64,000 nucleotides of DNA from Gari tellinella. Taxonomy: Eukaryota > Mollusca > Bivalvia > Cardiida > Psammobiidae. The position numbers and the translations under genes are program-made. The notes under the pieces are model-generated. The model had not been told where the DNA came from, made no database searches, and was given only the letters and a program-made list of their open reading frames with translations. Shown here in pieces: positions 43,405 through 55,059 of the stretch. Location: the NCBI GenBank assembly GCA_922989275.2, contig OV277863.1, positions 46,730,999 through 46,794,998 of the forward strand, read 5' to 3'. How positions within the stretch are numbered: position 1 is the first letter of the stretch; each line of letters opens with the position of its first letter.

Positions 43405-43988
43405 ATACATGGTTTTCAAAAATTGAGCAGGACTTCTAAGAATGGAGGTGCGAACAAATGCAAATTCGATAAGTTTCCGAAATACAAATGTAAACAGGTT
43501 TAGAGCAGAATAACTAAATATCTCAGGTATAATGTAGTAAACGCAGGACACCAGCTATTTAAAATATTCCTTTTGGATTTTTTCTGCATTACCGTTTACG
43601 TGTATTAAACACCCATCAGTCCTTAGAACGGTCTTTCCCCCACTATTGCATGATTGGTGCACAATAAGAACGCATGTTTGGACCTATAAGTTTTGTTGAT
43701 GGTCCGAGACGAAGCCTAGATCGATGCTTTGTAAAGCGTTTGAGTGAGTCTGAGATCGTTCTCAAGCCTTTCATTGGTTAGATTTAGGTACAATTGAGTC
43801 TGAGATCGTTCTCAAGTTTATGATTGGTCTATATTGATCAAATTTAACCAATCAAAACATTGAGATCGATCTCAGACTCTCTCAAACGCGTTATAAGCAT
43901 TCGAACTCGGTTCACACAGTATGATACACCATTACATGGCTTTCCCTTCTTAGAAACAACAACAACAACAGTTCGGTTTTCTATGGTA

Positions 43989-44343
43989 CAGCGCCCCCTC
44001 TCTACAACGACACCCAATGGGAGACAAAAATTATGTGCGTTGTTCGGAGGGAGTCGTTATAGGGAGGGAAACTGGTTTATGTTTGCAAACAGCTTGAATC
44101 CAAATCAGACGCCGCGTAACGCGGCGTCTGATCTGGATTCAAACTGTTTGTCAATCGTCATTAAGTTTTTTACAGTCAAAATGTCCAATATGTAACTAAG
44201 AAAAACAGCAGCCAACACTTTTAAGCAGACGATATCATATCAGTAAAAGCGTTCGACACTATTGTCCTGTTTTGGGAACTGCGGCAAGGGTTGTTGTAAG
44301 GGGGATTCGTTGTTGGGAGGGCAGTTGTAGGAAGGGAGCACTG
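43989..44343. mobile_element. Family F MITE, full length
   Basis: TA, CAGCGCCCCCTCTCTACAAC, GGAGGGAGTCGTTATAGGGA, core 1 at 44083-44152 (GAATCCAAATCAGACGCCGC and mirror), then CGGCAAGGGTTGTTGTAAGG and GGAAGGGAGCACTG. Confidence 0.85.
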
Positions 44344-44525
44344 TTGTACTGTAATTATTTCTGGATATAAAACACAAAAGAGAATTTTACGAGTGGCCTC
44401 TCCATAGTTAATTCAATCATTTATGAATTCAACATAGATCGCCCACCTGCGTTAACGAAGTCACTTTTTCCAGAGCTTGAAATACCAAAGGTTGCGTATT
44501 TAATTGTTTTATCGGTGAACCGTCA

Positions 44526-44745
44526 CAGTGGAGAAAACGTTATTCTTTCCCAATAAACGCGTTTACGCTAAATCTATTATTTCCATTGCAAACAGTTTGG
44601 AGCCAGATCAGACGCCGGGTAACCCGGCGTCTGATCAGGCTCCAAACTGTTTGTCATCAATGTTAAAATCAACTTTCAGAATTGTGAAAAAGTTGTTATT
44701 TTCTGCATTTTAGTACAATGCGTTTGCGTTTCGTTTGCGCGTTAG
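44526..44745. mobile_element. Family A MITE, right end truncated
   Basis: CAGTGGAGAAAACGTTATTC and a perfect core 1 (44585-44652). After GCGTTTCGTTTGCGCGTT the sequence diverges (AGGCAGAATAGTGG) and the right TIR is absent. Confidence 0.8.
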
Positions 44746-44980
44746 GCAGAATAGTGGACACCAATAGATTATCGATAAACTGTCCTACGCTAGCTTGCGT
44801 GCCCGTCAATGTTCGGCTCTTACCGCTCGGTATTTACGGAAACTCCCGACGACTCTTTGAACATATTAATTTTATTTTCAATTTGAAAAAGGACCAAATT
44901 AACATTAACTTACAATTCTTAAATTTATATCAAAAGAAAGAACAAATAGTCAAGTATACGAGCCCGTTTGCACAGAATTG

Positions 44981-47130
44981 ATATCGATTTGTATAAATGC
45001 ACAAGGTCGTGTTATATTATCCGTGTCGAGGCTTATTTTCAGCATTTTACTCTTTGTTTAATGTGATTTAGAGGTGTCTTTTTAAACTTAAAAAAGGACC
45101 AAAATCTTATTAAAATATTTTACAAACAGTTTTGATCCTGATCAGATGCTGGTAACGCGGCGTCTTATCTAGACCTTAACTGTTTGACAATTGTCTTTAG
45201 GCTTCTGAATTCAAAAACGTGAAAATCTTAACTAAACAAATTTCGCAGACAATTTCAAAGCTGGCGATATTATAATAGGATAAGGGTTTTTTGTGATGAA
45301 TTTTTATGCCATCGTATTTCATATTTTACAATTCAATACTATACAAAATATATGTATACACGTAAGATAAAATCATTTTCGATGGAGAGAAAGAAAGAAA
45401 GAGATAGAAAGAGAAAGAGAGTGAGGTTGGGTGGAAATGTGTATAATGGATAAGTAGTGGTTAAGACAAAGGGGTGAGTTTGATTGTTTTAAAGACTACA
45501 GTACCAGTCTAAATTTCTACTGTATATATTAATGATTGCTTTTGTTGTTTTCTTTAGTTTTTCGTTATACATGTATATAATTTAGGAATGGTTTCCATTT
45601 TATTTTGGGTATTTCTAGCTTATATCTGTTTTGCGTTATATTTTTTTCAATATTAATTTGGAATATGTACTTTGCTTTTTTCAAACTTTGCTTTATATTT
45701 GTAAATGGCCAAAGGCATTTAATATGCCGAATTTGACAATAGAATACTAGAAACATTACTACATAGTATTCCTAGTGTGGCTGTTTGGTAATTTATATTC
45801 ATGCTAAATATAACATATTTTCTAAGCAATTAGATATGTTAATCCAAAGGTGTTGTATATGAGTGGCCTCCCAGAATAGGTGTTTGAGGGTTTTTACCTG
45901 CATATTACACACATCACATATATTGCTAAAATGTTTAATATTACATTTTAGCAATGATTTGCTTGTCTAGATAATTCTATTGATAATTTTTTACTGAAAA
46001 AGTATGAGTGTTTTGTCAAGTGTAGAGGTAGATCTGTTTTAGTAGGCATTTATCCACTTTATTTCTGTATTGCTTTTTCTTGTGGTTTTGGTTGATCAAA
46101 TTTGAGCATTTGACCAGCATATCGGATAATTATTTATTTGTTTTGTTTTTCTTTTAGCTTTGGCAGTTTTTGCAATAACGTTTCGTTTTGATGGAAATGT
46201 CTTTCAGGTACTTCATTCAAACGTGCCATAACTGTGACGTTAGTATCAAATGACCGGGTACTTTTATTAATGTATCGACAGTACTTAGTTAATTCTAGGG
46301 CTACCATGAATCAATACGCATGTATGCTACACTGACACTACCAATATGAGCAATTAAACAGAGTGCACATGGGCGTCATCGTGTCGTTGTATATCATATA
46401 ACGACATTAGCAGTCATAACATCTTAGTTACATTTTAAAAATTCAGAAACATAACCTAGCGGATAATATATTTATAGGGATTGCGTTTGGGTATATCTTA
46501 GAGTGGGTAATGTGAACATGTCCATTGTTTCTCCGTTATGTTTCCACCAACCCCAACGGTGCGGCCACTCGTTAGAATAGCCTCTTCGACAGATGTAAGA
46601 ATTGTTTTTAAAAACGCACTTCATCTGAAGATCTGACAGAGTGTTTTCGACAATCGGTACACGAATCAATAATTCACCAGAACCAGTATTAATTGTTATT
46701 ATATACCTATTCATAAATGCGAGCAAAACAGACCCAACAATCTTTTTTCCGTATCAGATGGCTTGTATCAGATGATGACGTCACGGTTTTATGCTATTTA
46801 TATACAGAAGACTTTTGCGTGACGTTTCGGAATTCCAGGTTTCAGTGTTATCTTTAAAAAAAGTTGGAACCAAGCGTTGGTGAACTTTGAACAAAACGCT
46901 TCCTTTTTGAGCATAAATAAGCCACAAAACTGACTTGAAATGTTTTCCTCCAAAGGATAAAGCTTAAAACAGTTCAATTCATACCCTTAAACGCTCAAGA
47001 ACAAACCAATACGTCATCAATAGATATAATGACGTAATTATTCGTGGTAACATGACTTCCAAAAATAGTTTCAGATTGCTGTTTGATTATTTGGTTGAAC
47101 AATGTAATAGATCTTGTCCAAAACAGTTAA
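44981..47130. other. Mostly unique AT-rich stretch with a GAAA microsatellite
   Basis: 45384-45423 is a purine-rich microsatellite (GAGAGAAAGAAAGAAAGAGA type). A core 1 copy without TIRs is at 45121-45190. This is the longest stretch of the window with few MITEs, so it is where a host intron or intergenic DNA is most likely to show. No gene model can be supported. Confidence 0.5.
46472..46726 (-). other. Possible coding exon, unrecognised
   Basis: An 84-codon minus-strand frame in the MITE-poor stretch. Unlike the repeat-derived frames, it has a protein-like composition, with FKNNSYICRRGYSNEWPHRW and GWWKHNGETMDMFTLP (many W, C, G). I do not recognise the family. No splice sites can be confirmed and the ATG may be internal. 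It could be a chance frame. Confidence 0.2.
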
Positions 47131-47315
47131 GGTATATAATAAAAGGAATATCCCCAGTGTGTGATCCGCGGTCTTGTATCAGTTCTCGTTGGTTGTGTAA
47201 TCCAGATCACACTCGAGGCTACGCCTCTCGCGTGATCTGGATTACACAGCCAACTCGAACTGATACAAGACCGCGGATCACAGTCACACACTGTGGCGAT
47301 ATTCCGTTTATATAA
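47131..47315. repeat. 185-bp inverted repeat (hairpin element)
   Basis: The arms TATAATAAAAGGAATATCC, GTGTGTGATCCGCGGTCTTG, TATCAGTTCTCGTTGG and TGTGTAATCCAGATCAC are mirrored on the right with few changes: an extra ACAGT on the right side, and a C for T change. The loop is about 20 bp (ACTCGAGGCTACGCCTCTCG) and is itself partly paired. A transcript would form a very long hairpin. The plus-strand frame across it is a translation of the repeat. Confidence 0.88.
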
Positions 47316-48154
47316 ACTACATTGTGATATGATGATTTGTTTACACCGAGGAGACTTATTTTGGTCTACACAATTGGTATTTTAGCGTGGTGCAGCTGAA
47401 ATACGGTAGTCATGTAAAATGCCAGACATCGATTTTGAGACAAAAAAATAAAACAACATCGGAGAGAATAATAACAGACTTGCAGATACCACCTACTCAC
47501 TATATTATGTTTTTGTCTTCGATCCCTGAGGTAACATATTGCTAAGATTTAAGGTGATTCGATAAAATTGTGTATTACTGTTGGGTTTAATGATAGTTTA
47601 ACCCTTATATGATTGAAGCCAATATATGTTTACAGGTACATGCAATTTGCAAAGAGTGAACACTCTTTATATCAAATGGTTTTTAAAGAACCTATCTGAT
47701 CATAGTCTGCGCTGCTTGCTGTGCTTTTATTTTTCTGAATCCTATTCTAAAAACAGTCTAAAATAAACAAACACAACTTGCGAAAGTTATCATTTGCAAA
47801 CGCCTATATGAAAACATTTAGTAACAAGGGGATTGTGATTTATAGCCGTATATCTATAGTATTTCAAAGTTTAATATATTCCCCTAAAATGTAGACATTA
47901 AAGCATAAACAATACTGAAATAAAGTATTTTCTAGTGTTTCTAAGTACATTAATGGCACATAACTCTTGCCACAATAATCAAGTTTCAACAAAAATTTCA
48001 CTCCTTCAAGAAATTATATACAGCATAATGAAAATCCATTGAACGCAATAGTTGTTAGAGTGTAAACACTGCGAGAAAGGGTATTTTCAACACGTCAGGG
48101 GCAGATTACTTTTTGGACCTATTAATCCGATTTTAACCAAAGTCGAGCTCACCA

Positions 48155-48396
48155 GGGGCCCGTTTTACTAAACAACTTACGCAAAATTTTTGCGTAAGTC
48201 AAAATCGTTTCGCTCTTATTTTTCGATCATACACGTTTGCAAACAGCAACTAGCCAGATCAGAGGATGCGCTAAAAGCGCGTCCTCTGATCTAGCTTTTT
48301 GCTGTTTGTAGCAAGTGATAATAAAAATATAAATTAAAATTTAAAAATTTGACTTACGCAAAAATTTTGCGTAAGTAGTTTAGTAAAACGGGCCCC
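48155..48396. mobile_element. Family H MITE, full length
   Basis: GGGGCCCGTTTTACTAAAC, ACTTACGCAAAATTTTTGCG, mirrored by CGCAAAAATTTTGCGTAAGT, AGTTTAGTAAAACGGGCCCC. The hairpin at 48235-48310 reads GCAAACAGCAACTAGCCAGA, TCAGAGGATGCGCTAAAAGC and mirror. This is the best-preserved copy of the family here. Confidence 0.9.
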
Positions 48397-48544
48397 AGAG
48401 AACTAATGGTTAGATGTATGTACACTCTGAGTAAGTTTTATAAAGATTGGATAAAAATTGAGGATGTTAACACTACATTGTTGGCGACGAACGACAAACG
48501 GCGATTCCACTGTAGCTCTAACGTGCAGAACCTGATTGTGGTAC

Positions 48545-49505
48545 ACTTAAATGTGCTTTGCCTTAACTGAATTATATCTGATTGATGAATGTGTGTAAAC
48601 TTAGCTTTGGTTGTAGGTCAAAGCTGAAATCTATCTGATTGATGACAGTGTGTGCATTACACTTAGCTTTACTTGATCATAGCTGAACTGATTGATGACT
48701 TCGTGTACACTTAGCTTCAGTTTTTCATAGCTGAATTCTATCTGATTGATGACTTCGTGTACACTTAGCTTCAGTTTTTCATAACTGAATTAAATCTGAT
48801 TGATGTCTGCGTGTACACTTTACTTTGCTTGACCATAAGCAAATTCTACCTGATTAGTGACTGAGTGTATACTTTACTTTGGTTGACCATAACTAAATGC
48901 TATCTGATTGATTATAGCGTATATACTTAGCTTTGATTGACAATAACTAAATATTGCCTTTAATGACTGAGTGTACATTTTGCTTTGGTTGACAATAACT
49001 AAATGATATATGATTGATTATAGCGTATATACTTAGCTTTGATTGACAATAACTAAATATTGCCTTTAATGATTGAGTGTACACTTTGCTTTGGTTGACA
49101 ATAACTAAATGATATATGATTGATATACTTAGCTTTGATTGACCATAACTAAATGCTGCCTGATTGATGACTGAATGTACACTTTGCTATGGTTGATCAT
49201 AACGGAATGCTGTCTGATTGGTGACTAAGCGTACACTTTGCTGGGGCAGACCATACCTAGATTCCATTTAATTGATGACTGAGTGTACATTTTGCTTTCG
49301 TTTACCATAACTAAATGCCATCTGATTGATTAATTAGCGTACGCTTTGCTTTGGTTGACCATAACTAAACGTTATCTTATTGATTAGTGTGTATGACCTT
49401 AGCTTTGGTTGACCATAACTAAATTCTATCTGATCGATGACTGTGGTTACTTTGCTATAGTTGACCATAACTTACTGCTTTTTGATTGGTGACTGGTATA
49501 CCAAA
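48545..49505. repeat. Degenerate 54-bp tandem array, about 17 units
   Basis: The unit is roughly CTGATTGATGACTGAGTGTA, CACTTTGCTTTGGTTGACCA, TAACTAAATGCTAT. Adjacent units differ at many positions. A two-unit segment (near 48890-49020) is repeated at 49010-49120, which suggests later unequal exchange. No reading frame is conserved. Confidence 0.88.
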
Positions 49506-49648
49506 ACTCTATCTGACGTATCATGCAGTCGTATTTATCGAGCTCTATTGCAAAATATATAAACTACCTTAGGCAATAGAAATACTATAGAAAATCATTT
49601 TGAAACAGACGATGTAATAGAATACAAACGTTGGAGATATTTTTTGTA

Positions 49649-49900
49649 TTAACCCTTTCCCTTATAGAAGCGACTTTTAGCACATGCATTTTATTCATCC
49701 GCTAAAGAAAATAGTTTCAATATAAACCGTAATGAATATGTGTCATATTTAATACTTTCCTTATTATAGCTGGTAAAAGCTTAAAGCAGGCTGAAAGTAA
49801 AGCAGAATGCGCCATATGGCGCATTCTGCTTTACTTTTAACCTGCTTTAAGTAGTCACCTATTTTCAAAACTATAAACAGGCTATGGGGTAATGGGTTAA
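49649..49900. mobile_element. Family C MITE, full length
   Basis: TTAACCCTTTCCCTTATAGA to ATGGGGTAATGGGTTAA. Core 2 (49781-49852): GCTTAAAGCAGGCTGAAAGT, GCAGAATGCGCCATATGGCG and mirror. Close to 40700 in both arms. Confidence 0.9.
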
Positions 49901-51434
49901 AGTCATCTCTAGTGTAATATAGTATTACGTTGTAATACTTCCATCGTTTAGACGACCTTTTTCCTCATTTACACTTGTCTCGTAATTGATGGATGTCTGT
50001 TAAATTAACATACAGTCACACGTAACATTTATCGATAATTCTAAACAAAGCATAGAAGTTAGTGGCGTAGGTGCTTATGTAGGGAATAAATCATGCAGAA
50101 AGGTCTAAAGGAGCTTTCTGTATTATTTTTGTCCTGTATTAAGAAGGTACGTGTCTATCAGAGATTGCCATGGTCTTTCAAGACAGGGATCGCTTATCAC
50201 AAGCTAGACTGTTGATGGTATCAGTTTGTCGTTCTCAAGGGACTCGTATATATTGACTGGATCGTGGCGGCAGACAGGGAACCATAAGTATATTGCCTTG
50301 TAGTGTGAGAAAAAACTGAGAATCAGTCAAGCGTGTGTAAACCTTTTCCTATACAGATTGTTTTGTGTTTAAGATAGATGGTTTGCTTAAAGTATGTTGG
50401 GAGTAAAGCAGCAATCCTATGAATGAGTTTTCTGGTTTAGTTGTAGTCTACAGAAAGCAATGACGTGTTGGAATGCAGTTAATAGTTTCTTATAGCCTTT
50501 TTATCAGGACTAAATAGAAGCTTATTAGGAGGCCTATATAATATTCGAAAACAGAACATAAATATTTCCCCGTTTGTTGAGGCTTTTTCTACATTAATGA
50601 GATGAACATGTTACCCATATTAGGCTACAAAATAATTTATTTATTGGGTTTCTATCATTTTCGTTCATATGCGTTATTTTTTATGATTTAGAGATTTTTC
50701 AACAAGTAATACATAACTCGATATTCATTGTAAAAATAGTTTGAATTACCCAGTTTCTGCAGTCCAGCTTCAAACTTCAAAAGCAGAAAGTATCAAACAA
50801 TGCAGATTCAAGGGAAGCGTTGCAAATGGCGGCATTTCGATTGCGTTTAGTTTCGCGAAAGAATAACGATTTTTTTCCACTGTAAAAAAGTTTTCTGTTC
50901 CTACCTAAATTGCATAAAATAGTTCGTATAAGAATGTTCAAAATGCAGGTGAAATATATAAGCCAGACATGATTAATAATTCAACGATTAATATTTACGT
51001 TCCAGTAAAAAAAAGAGCGTCATCGTCTCTGGAGAATATTGATAACACCAAGCTAAATGAAAAATCTTACCGAAAAGCACCGCTTGATCCGACATATACT
51101 CGGAGCACGACATGTCGGATTATGTCTGATTGTGATCCGGAGGGATGGTGGTCCCGTGTTATATTTGTTCATTTATAATCCTTGGTTATTTGACCGGAAC
51201 AAACTGAACACTGCTTTTTCAAAATTTCATTCTGACTTTGTACACAAAGTCTGAAGCATACTTGGGAAAATATTGATTGAGAAATGGCGAAGAAATAGCT
51301 ATTCACTCCTGAATGTTCAAATTGATAGTTCCATTTCCCTATTTAGCCTAGTCCATTTCTGACGACATAGGAGTTTATGTTGCAATAAATGCAAAATGGC
51401 ATTAACAAGTTCACTGCCTCGAGTATAATGGTTA
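49901..51434. other. Spacer, no gene seen
   Basis: AT-rich with isolated scraps: a family A-like end near 50842-50884 (GTTTCGCGAAAGAATAACGA) and a weak inverted repeat around 51085-51175. The frame at 50969-51178 has no recognisable domain. Confidence 0.45.
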
Positions 51435-51802
51435 ATGTGCCCCCTCTCTACAACATCCCTCCGAACAACGATTCCATCCTTGCAACAATTCTTGCCGCTA
51501 TTACCCAAACAAGACAGTTACGTCTAACGCGTTTACATCTGATAAATCCGTTGCTTAAAAATATCGTTTGCTGTTTTTCTCAAAGTTTAATATTGGTTAT
51601 TTGACAGCAGACACATAAAGACCAGTGACTAACAGTTTGAACCCAGATCAGACGCTGCGTTACGCGGCGTCTGATCTGGGTTCCAATTGTTTGCACATGA
51701 AAGCCAATTCATGCTCAGCGCTCACAGGGTATATCAACTCCCTCCGATCAACACACACACTATTTGTTTCCCAGTGGGTGTTGTTGAAGAGAGAGAGCAC
51801 TG
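51435..51802. mobile_element. Family F MITE, inverted
   Basis: ATGTGCCCCCTCTCTACAAC at the left and GAAGAGAGAGAGCACTG at the right. The core 1 hairpin (51628-51697) has stem GAACCCAGATCAGACGCTGC and mirror. CTCCCTCCGATCAACACACA is the reversed subterminal block. Confidence 0.82.
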
Positions 51803-51955
51803 TACTTGCAAACAGTTTAGATATTGGCATTATAATATACATGTACTTATCCGTCTAGCACATTCGCAGTCATCGTTTGCTCGCTAACTGTCTGCTTTTA
51901 TTTCTAAAGTTTAACATTTTAGGCAATTTGACTTTATTACCATTTGAGCCGTGCC

Positions 51956-52211
51956 ATGAGGAAACCTTATTGCAAGTCTTTTTGCATTGCAACAGTGTAG
52001 ATCAAGGCCAGCCACCGCGTCAAAGACGCGATGGCTGGTATTGAACTACACTGTTTGACACCCATATGCATTTAAAGCAGTTTATGTAGCTGTATTATAT
52101 ACGTTATATGACAGTGTAGACCAAACTCAGATACAGAGACTGGGATGACAGCGGTATCTGGCTTATACAATGTTGCAATGCAATAAGGTTGGCTTTGTTA
52201 AAGCACAGCTC
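51956..52211. mobile_element. Family N element, second copy
   Basis: GAGCCGTGCCATGAGGAAAC to the inverted TTGGCTTTGTTAAAGCACAG, CTC. The hairpin at 51985-52061 is well paired: CAACAGTGTAGATCAAGGCC, AGCCACCGCGTCAAAGACGC and mirror. Internal order is reversed relative to 2375, so the pair also shows both orientations of the hairpin within the same TIRs. Confidence 0.75.
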
Positions 52212-52449
52212 ATTTATATATAAAGGTAAAAATGTAAAGGTGATAGGTTTATCAAGTCTGAAATTTATGTCATATTCTGCCGACTTTTACAATTACCTCC
52301 CTGTTCATCGAGTCACAAGTCGGCCATTTACATACGGCGCTACTAGCAGCCATGACACATTGACTTATTTCTCTCTCAGGTACCCATTTAAATCACCTGG
52401 GTGAAGTGCAGCAATGTAGGGTTAATTTTTTGCTCAGAAAAATTTCAGT

Positions 52450-52520
52450 GATCCTGACAGGGCTCGAACCAGGAACCTCTCGCTTCCTAGTCGAACGTCC
52501 TACCACTGGACCACCGACAC
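52450..52520 (-). tRNA. tRNA-like sequence, probably a pseudogene
   Basis: On the minus strand a 71-nt cloverleaf can be drawn. The D arm has GTCC/GGAC around AGTGGTA. The anticodon loop CTAGGAA implies AGG (proline), and the T loop is TTCGAGC. The A box TGGTCCAGTGGTAGGAC and B box GGTTCGAGCCC are good. Only about half of the acceptor pairs and three of five T-stem pairs form, so it is probably not functional. Confidence 0.5.
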
Positions 52521-52832
52521 CTATATATGTATGAATGCCAAATAATTTGAATCCTGCGCAACTACCGCGTTAAGCGACGTCTTATCTGGGTCTAAACTGT
52601 TTGCAAAATTATGTTAGTGTTATAGAGCTAGGCAGCGAAATGGTTAAGCGACCACTGGATGAAAATACGCGGTGATCTCTAAAGACAGGACCTATAGGAA
52701 CCTTCTGCATAACCATCTGCCCTGCATTAAGCTGCCATCTGCCATAAATACAACTAAAGCTTCGTTTTTTCGCTGAAACACAGGCTTGGCTGAAATGTTC
52801 CAATCAATTTTGATCATTTTGTTTTGTTTCTA

Positions 52833-52972
52833 CAGTAAAACCTTTCTATAACGACCACTAAATTCCGTTGAATATTAGGTATTTGAGACAGGTGACTGCT
52901 TTAAGCTGTCACCTGCCTTTTCTGCAAGAAATAAACCTTTGATTTACTGGTGGTAATGGGGAGGCTTTACTG
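52833..52972. mobile_element. Family B MITE, shortened
   Basis: TA, CAGTAAAACCTTTCTATAAC at the left and GGGGAGGCTTTACTG, TA at the right. The core 2 hairpin is reduced to GACTGCTTTAAGCTGTCACC, without the GCAGAATGCGCC part. Confidence 0.8.
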
Positions 52973-53104
52973 TAGTTTCAAGCAGATTGACTCATAAGAT
53001 TACTTAGGTAAGATGACGGTATGAACTTTCTGATTTACTTTAATCATACTTTAATTCATCCACCCCTGAAAGTTTTAATTGTAAGTCCATTTTCAAATAA
53101 TTTA

Positions 53105-53250
53105 GAGGGTGTTTTCAGCAATATATTGCAAATTGACAAACAGGGCAAACCCTGATCAGAGGGCTCCTGCATTGTTTGTCAATTTACAAGTATACTCTAT
53201 ATGTCGATGTTTATAAATGACGAGTATACTCGTCGCTAGGGTTGAATGTG
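53105..53250. repeat. GACAAACAG...GAGTATACTCGTCGCTAG repeat
   Basis: A copy of the degenerate hairpin family seen at 4600: GACAAACAGGGCAAACCCTG, ATCAGAGGGCTCCTGC, ACGAGTATACTCGTCGCTAG. GAGTATACTC is a short palindrome. Confidence 0.5.
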
Positions 53251-53357
53251 TTAAGATACAATGTGTCTGTAGACAATCAGTTTGGAATGTTTCGGTTGTC
53301 GTATTAGCAAATATACAGATTACACCGATCTGCTCGCATCAGATTCTGCAACAGATA

Positions 53358-53602
53358 CAGTGGAGAATGTGTTATTCATTCCCAATAAACACGTTTACGC
53401 TAAAACTATTATTTGCAGTGTAAACAGTTTGGAGCCAGATCAGACGCCGGGTAACCCGGCGTCTGATCAGGCTCCAAACTTTTTGCCACCAAGATAAACA
53501 TGAAATACCAGAATTGTCCAAAAGTTTTCTTTTCTACGTTTTAGCACTTTGCGTTTGCGGACGTTTGCGTTTAAACGGGAAAGAATAACAGATTCTCCAT
53601 TG
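53358..53602. mobile_element. Family A MITE, full length
   Basis: TA, CAGTGGAGAATGTGTTATTC, core 1 at 53420-53488 (one arm ends TTTTTGCC), then GAATAACAGATTCTCCATTG and TA. Confidence 0.9.
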
Positions 53603-54267
53603 TAGGTATGCAAATATAGGCAAGAGAAAATTGATTATTCAGCGATAAGTTGGTCGAATAAAAGGCCCACGTCAGCTCGAGTATAATTAGATACTTTCGT
53701 TTTCTTTTCTCCTGGGATTGATTCTTATTGGTATTCAGGCGACATAAGAACCTAATGATCAGATGGCTATTAAGGAATAGGGGAAACTGTATCATTTAGA
53801 AAATAAGACTGTCATGTCATTGTCCCGGGTTAAGCTAATATACTGGGGCATTGACAAACATAGAAAAGCTGCCTACAGAATTAAGCCGATATTCACCATA
53901 CTATACCATTATATATGCACATATAGTATGGCATTGAGCGTGACAGGGTGGAGTATCGAACCAAATAAAATTATATCAGCCGAAGCTCACACAGAAATTG
54001 ATAGTTATGCTTATATATGTTATAGGATGTGACTTACTGAGTATCCGAAAAAAAAGTTGGAATTTTGGTATTTATATTTTACCCTTCCTGAAGACGCATG
54101 CTGTGTTACTTTAAATCTGCTTTAAGCTACCACCTGCTTATATTTGGGAACTACTTCTAAAGCTCCATGTGCATTACTGTATAAAATAGAATTATTTTCT
54201 TCAATAGAGGATAAGATTAAAGGCGTAAAATACGTATCTATAGAGTGAAGGGTTCATCATAAAACGT

Positions 54268-54278
54268 TATAGTAAAGC
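54268..54278. repeat. Target-site duplication of the PLE, left
   Basis: TATAGTAAAGC, identical to 55945-55955. It abuts the 3' end of the minus-strand element; its final C is also the first base of the terminal repeat match. Confidence 0.85.
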
Positions 54279-54393
54279 TTCATTGTTTGAGTTCTTATTT
54301 GACACTGCTAGAAAGGTATATTTTTACCCAGACAGTTTCGTGAACTGGTCTGTTCACTTGATCACTGGCGACTGAACTGTAGTCGATGGGGTA

Positions 54394-55008
54394 TTACTTC
54401 CCTTTGTTACTACCGGAAGTGGCAGTAAGGAAAGGATTGTAAACCTTGCTGAGTCGGAACGCCCCCTGGTCCCGGTTCATCACGCTGGGGTTAGCTCTGA
54501 TCTGGATGGCCTCCCTTATCTGACGGGTGCGCTGGTCACTTTCCTTGTCGAGAATGCGTGTGGAGTCCCAACTGATCACATGATTTTCCTGTGCCACATG
54601 GTCAGTTATCGCACCTTTGTGGAACTCAGTCTGTGACTGTTTCCTTTCTGATCTAGTGTACGTGTTGGCTTCCACGTCCTTTTTATGTTCCCCTAATCTT
54701 GTTTTTAACCTGAGTCCAGTCTCCCAAATGTAGCTCTTTGTGCAATTTTCACATTTGATCTGGTAGACAACATTACAATATTCCTGTTTGTCTATTTTGT
54801 CCTTTGGATGCACTAGTAAGTTGCGAAGAGTCTGGTGGGGCTTTTGGGACACCGCTATCTTGTGGCGTTGGAAGACGCGTTTGAGGGTCTCAGACACTCC
54901 ACTTATGTATGGGAGGACCACCACACCTTTTGATCTTTCCCTTGCCTCACTCGGATTTTTGTTTATTGTCGCCTTCTTATGTTTGTCTTTCACCCTTTTG
55001 AAAGTCAA
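54394..55008 (-). pseudogene. Penelope-like GIY-YIG endonuclease domain
   Basis: A 204-codon frame continuing the reverse transcriptase frame after one TAG. VLPYISGVSETLKRVFQRHK (31-50) and VHPKDK (66-71) form the linker. VYQIKCENC (81-89) is the GIY-equivalent strand with a CxxC pair (C86, C89). SYIWETG (92-98) is the YIG strand, in which the usual glycine is tryptophan (W95). LKTRLGEHKKD (101-111) is the following helix, and DHVAQENH (136-143) supplies two histidines that may complete a zinc site. E166 in IREAI is the likely catalytic glutamate. The enzyme would cut target DNA for insertion. W95 should impair it. Closely follows family consensus otherwise. Confidence 0.88.
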
Positions 55009-55059
55009 ATCAGGGTATCCGCACTTCTTTAAGGCTGCCTTAATGTGCGCCTCTTCCTT

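Noticed and set aside
52189..52404. 71-codon plus-strand gene at 52.2 kb
   Set aside because: It starts inside the family N right end and has no recognisable motif; a chance frame is sufficient.
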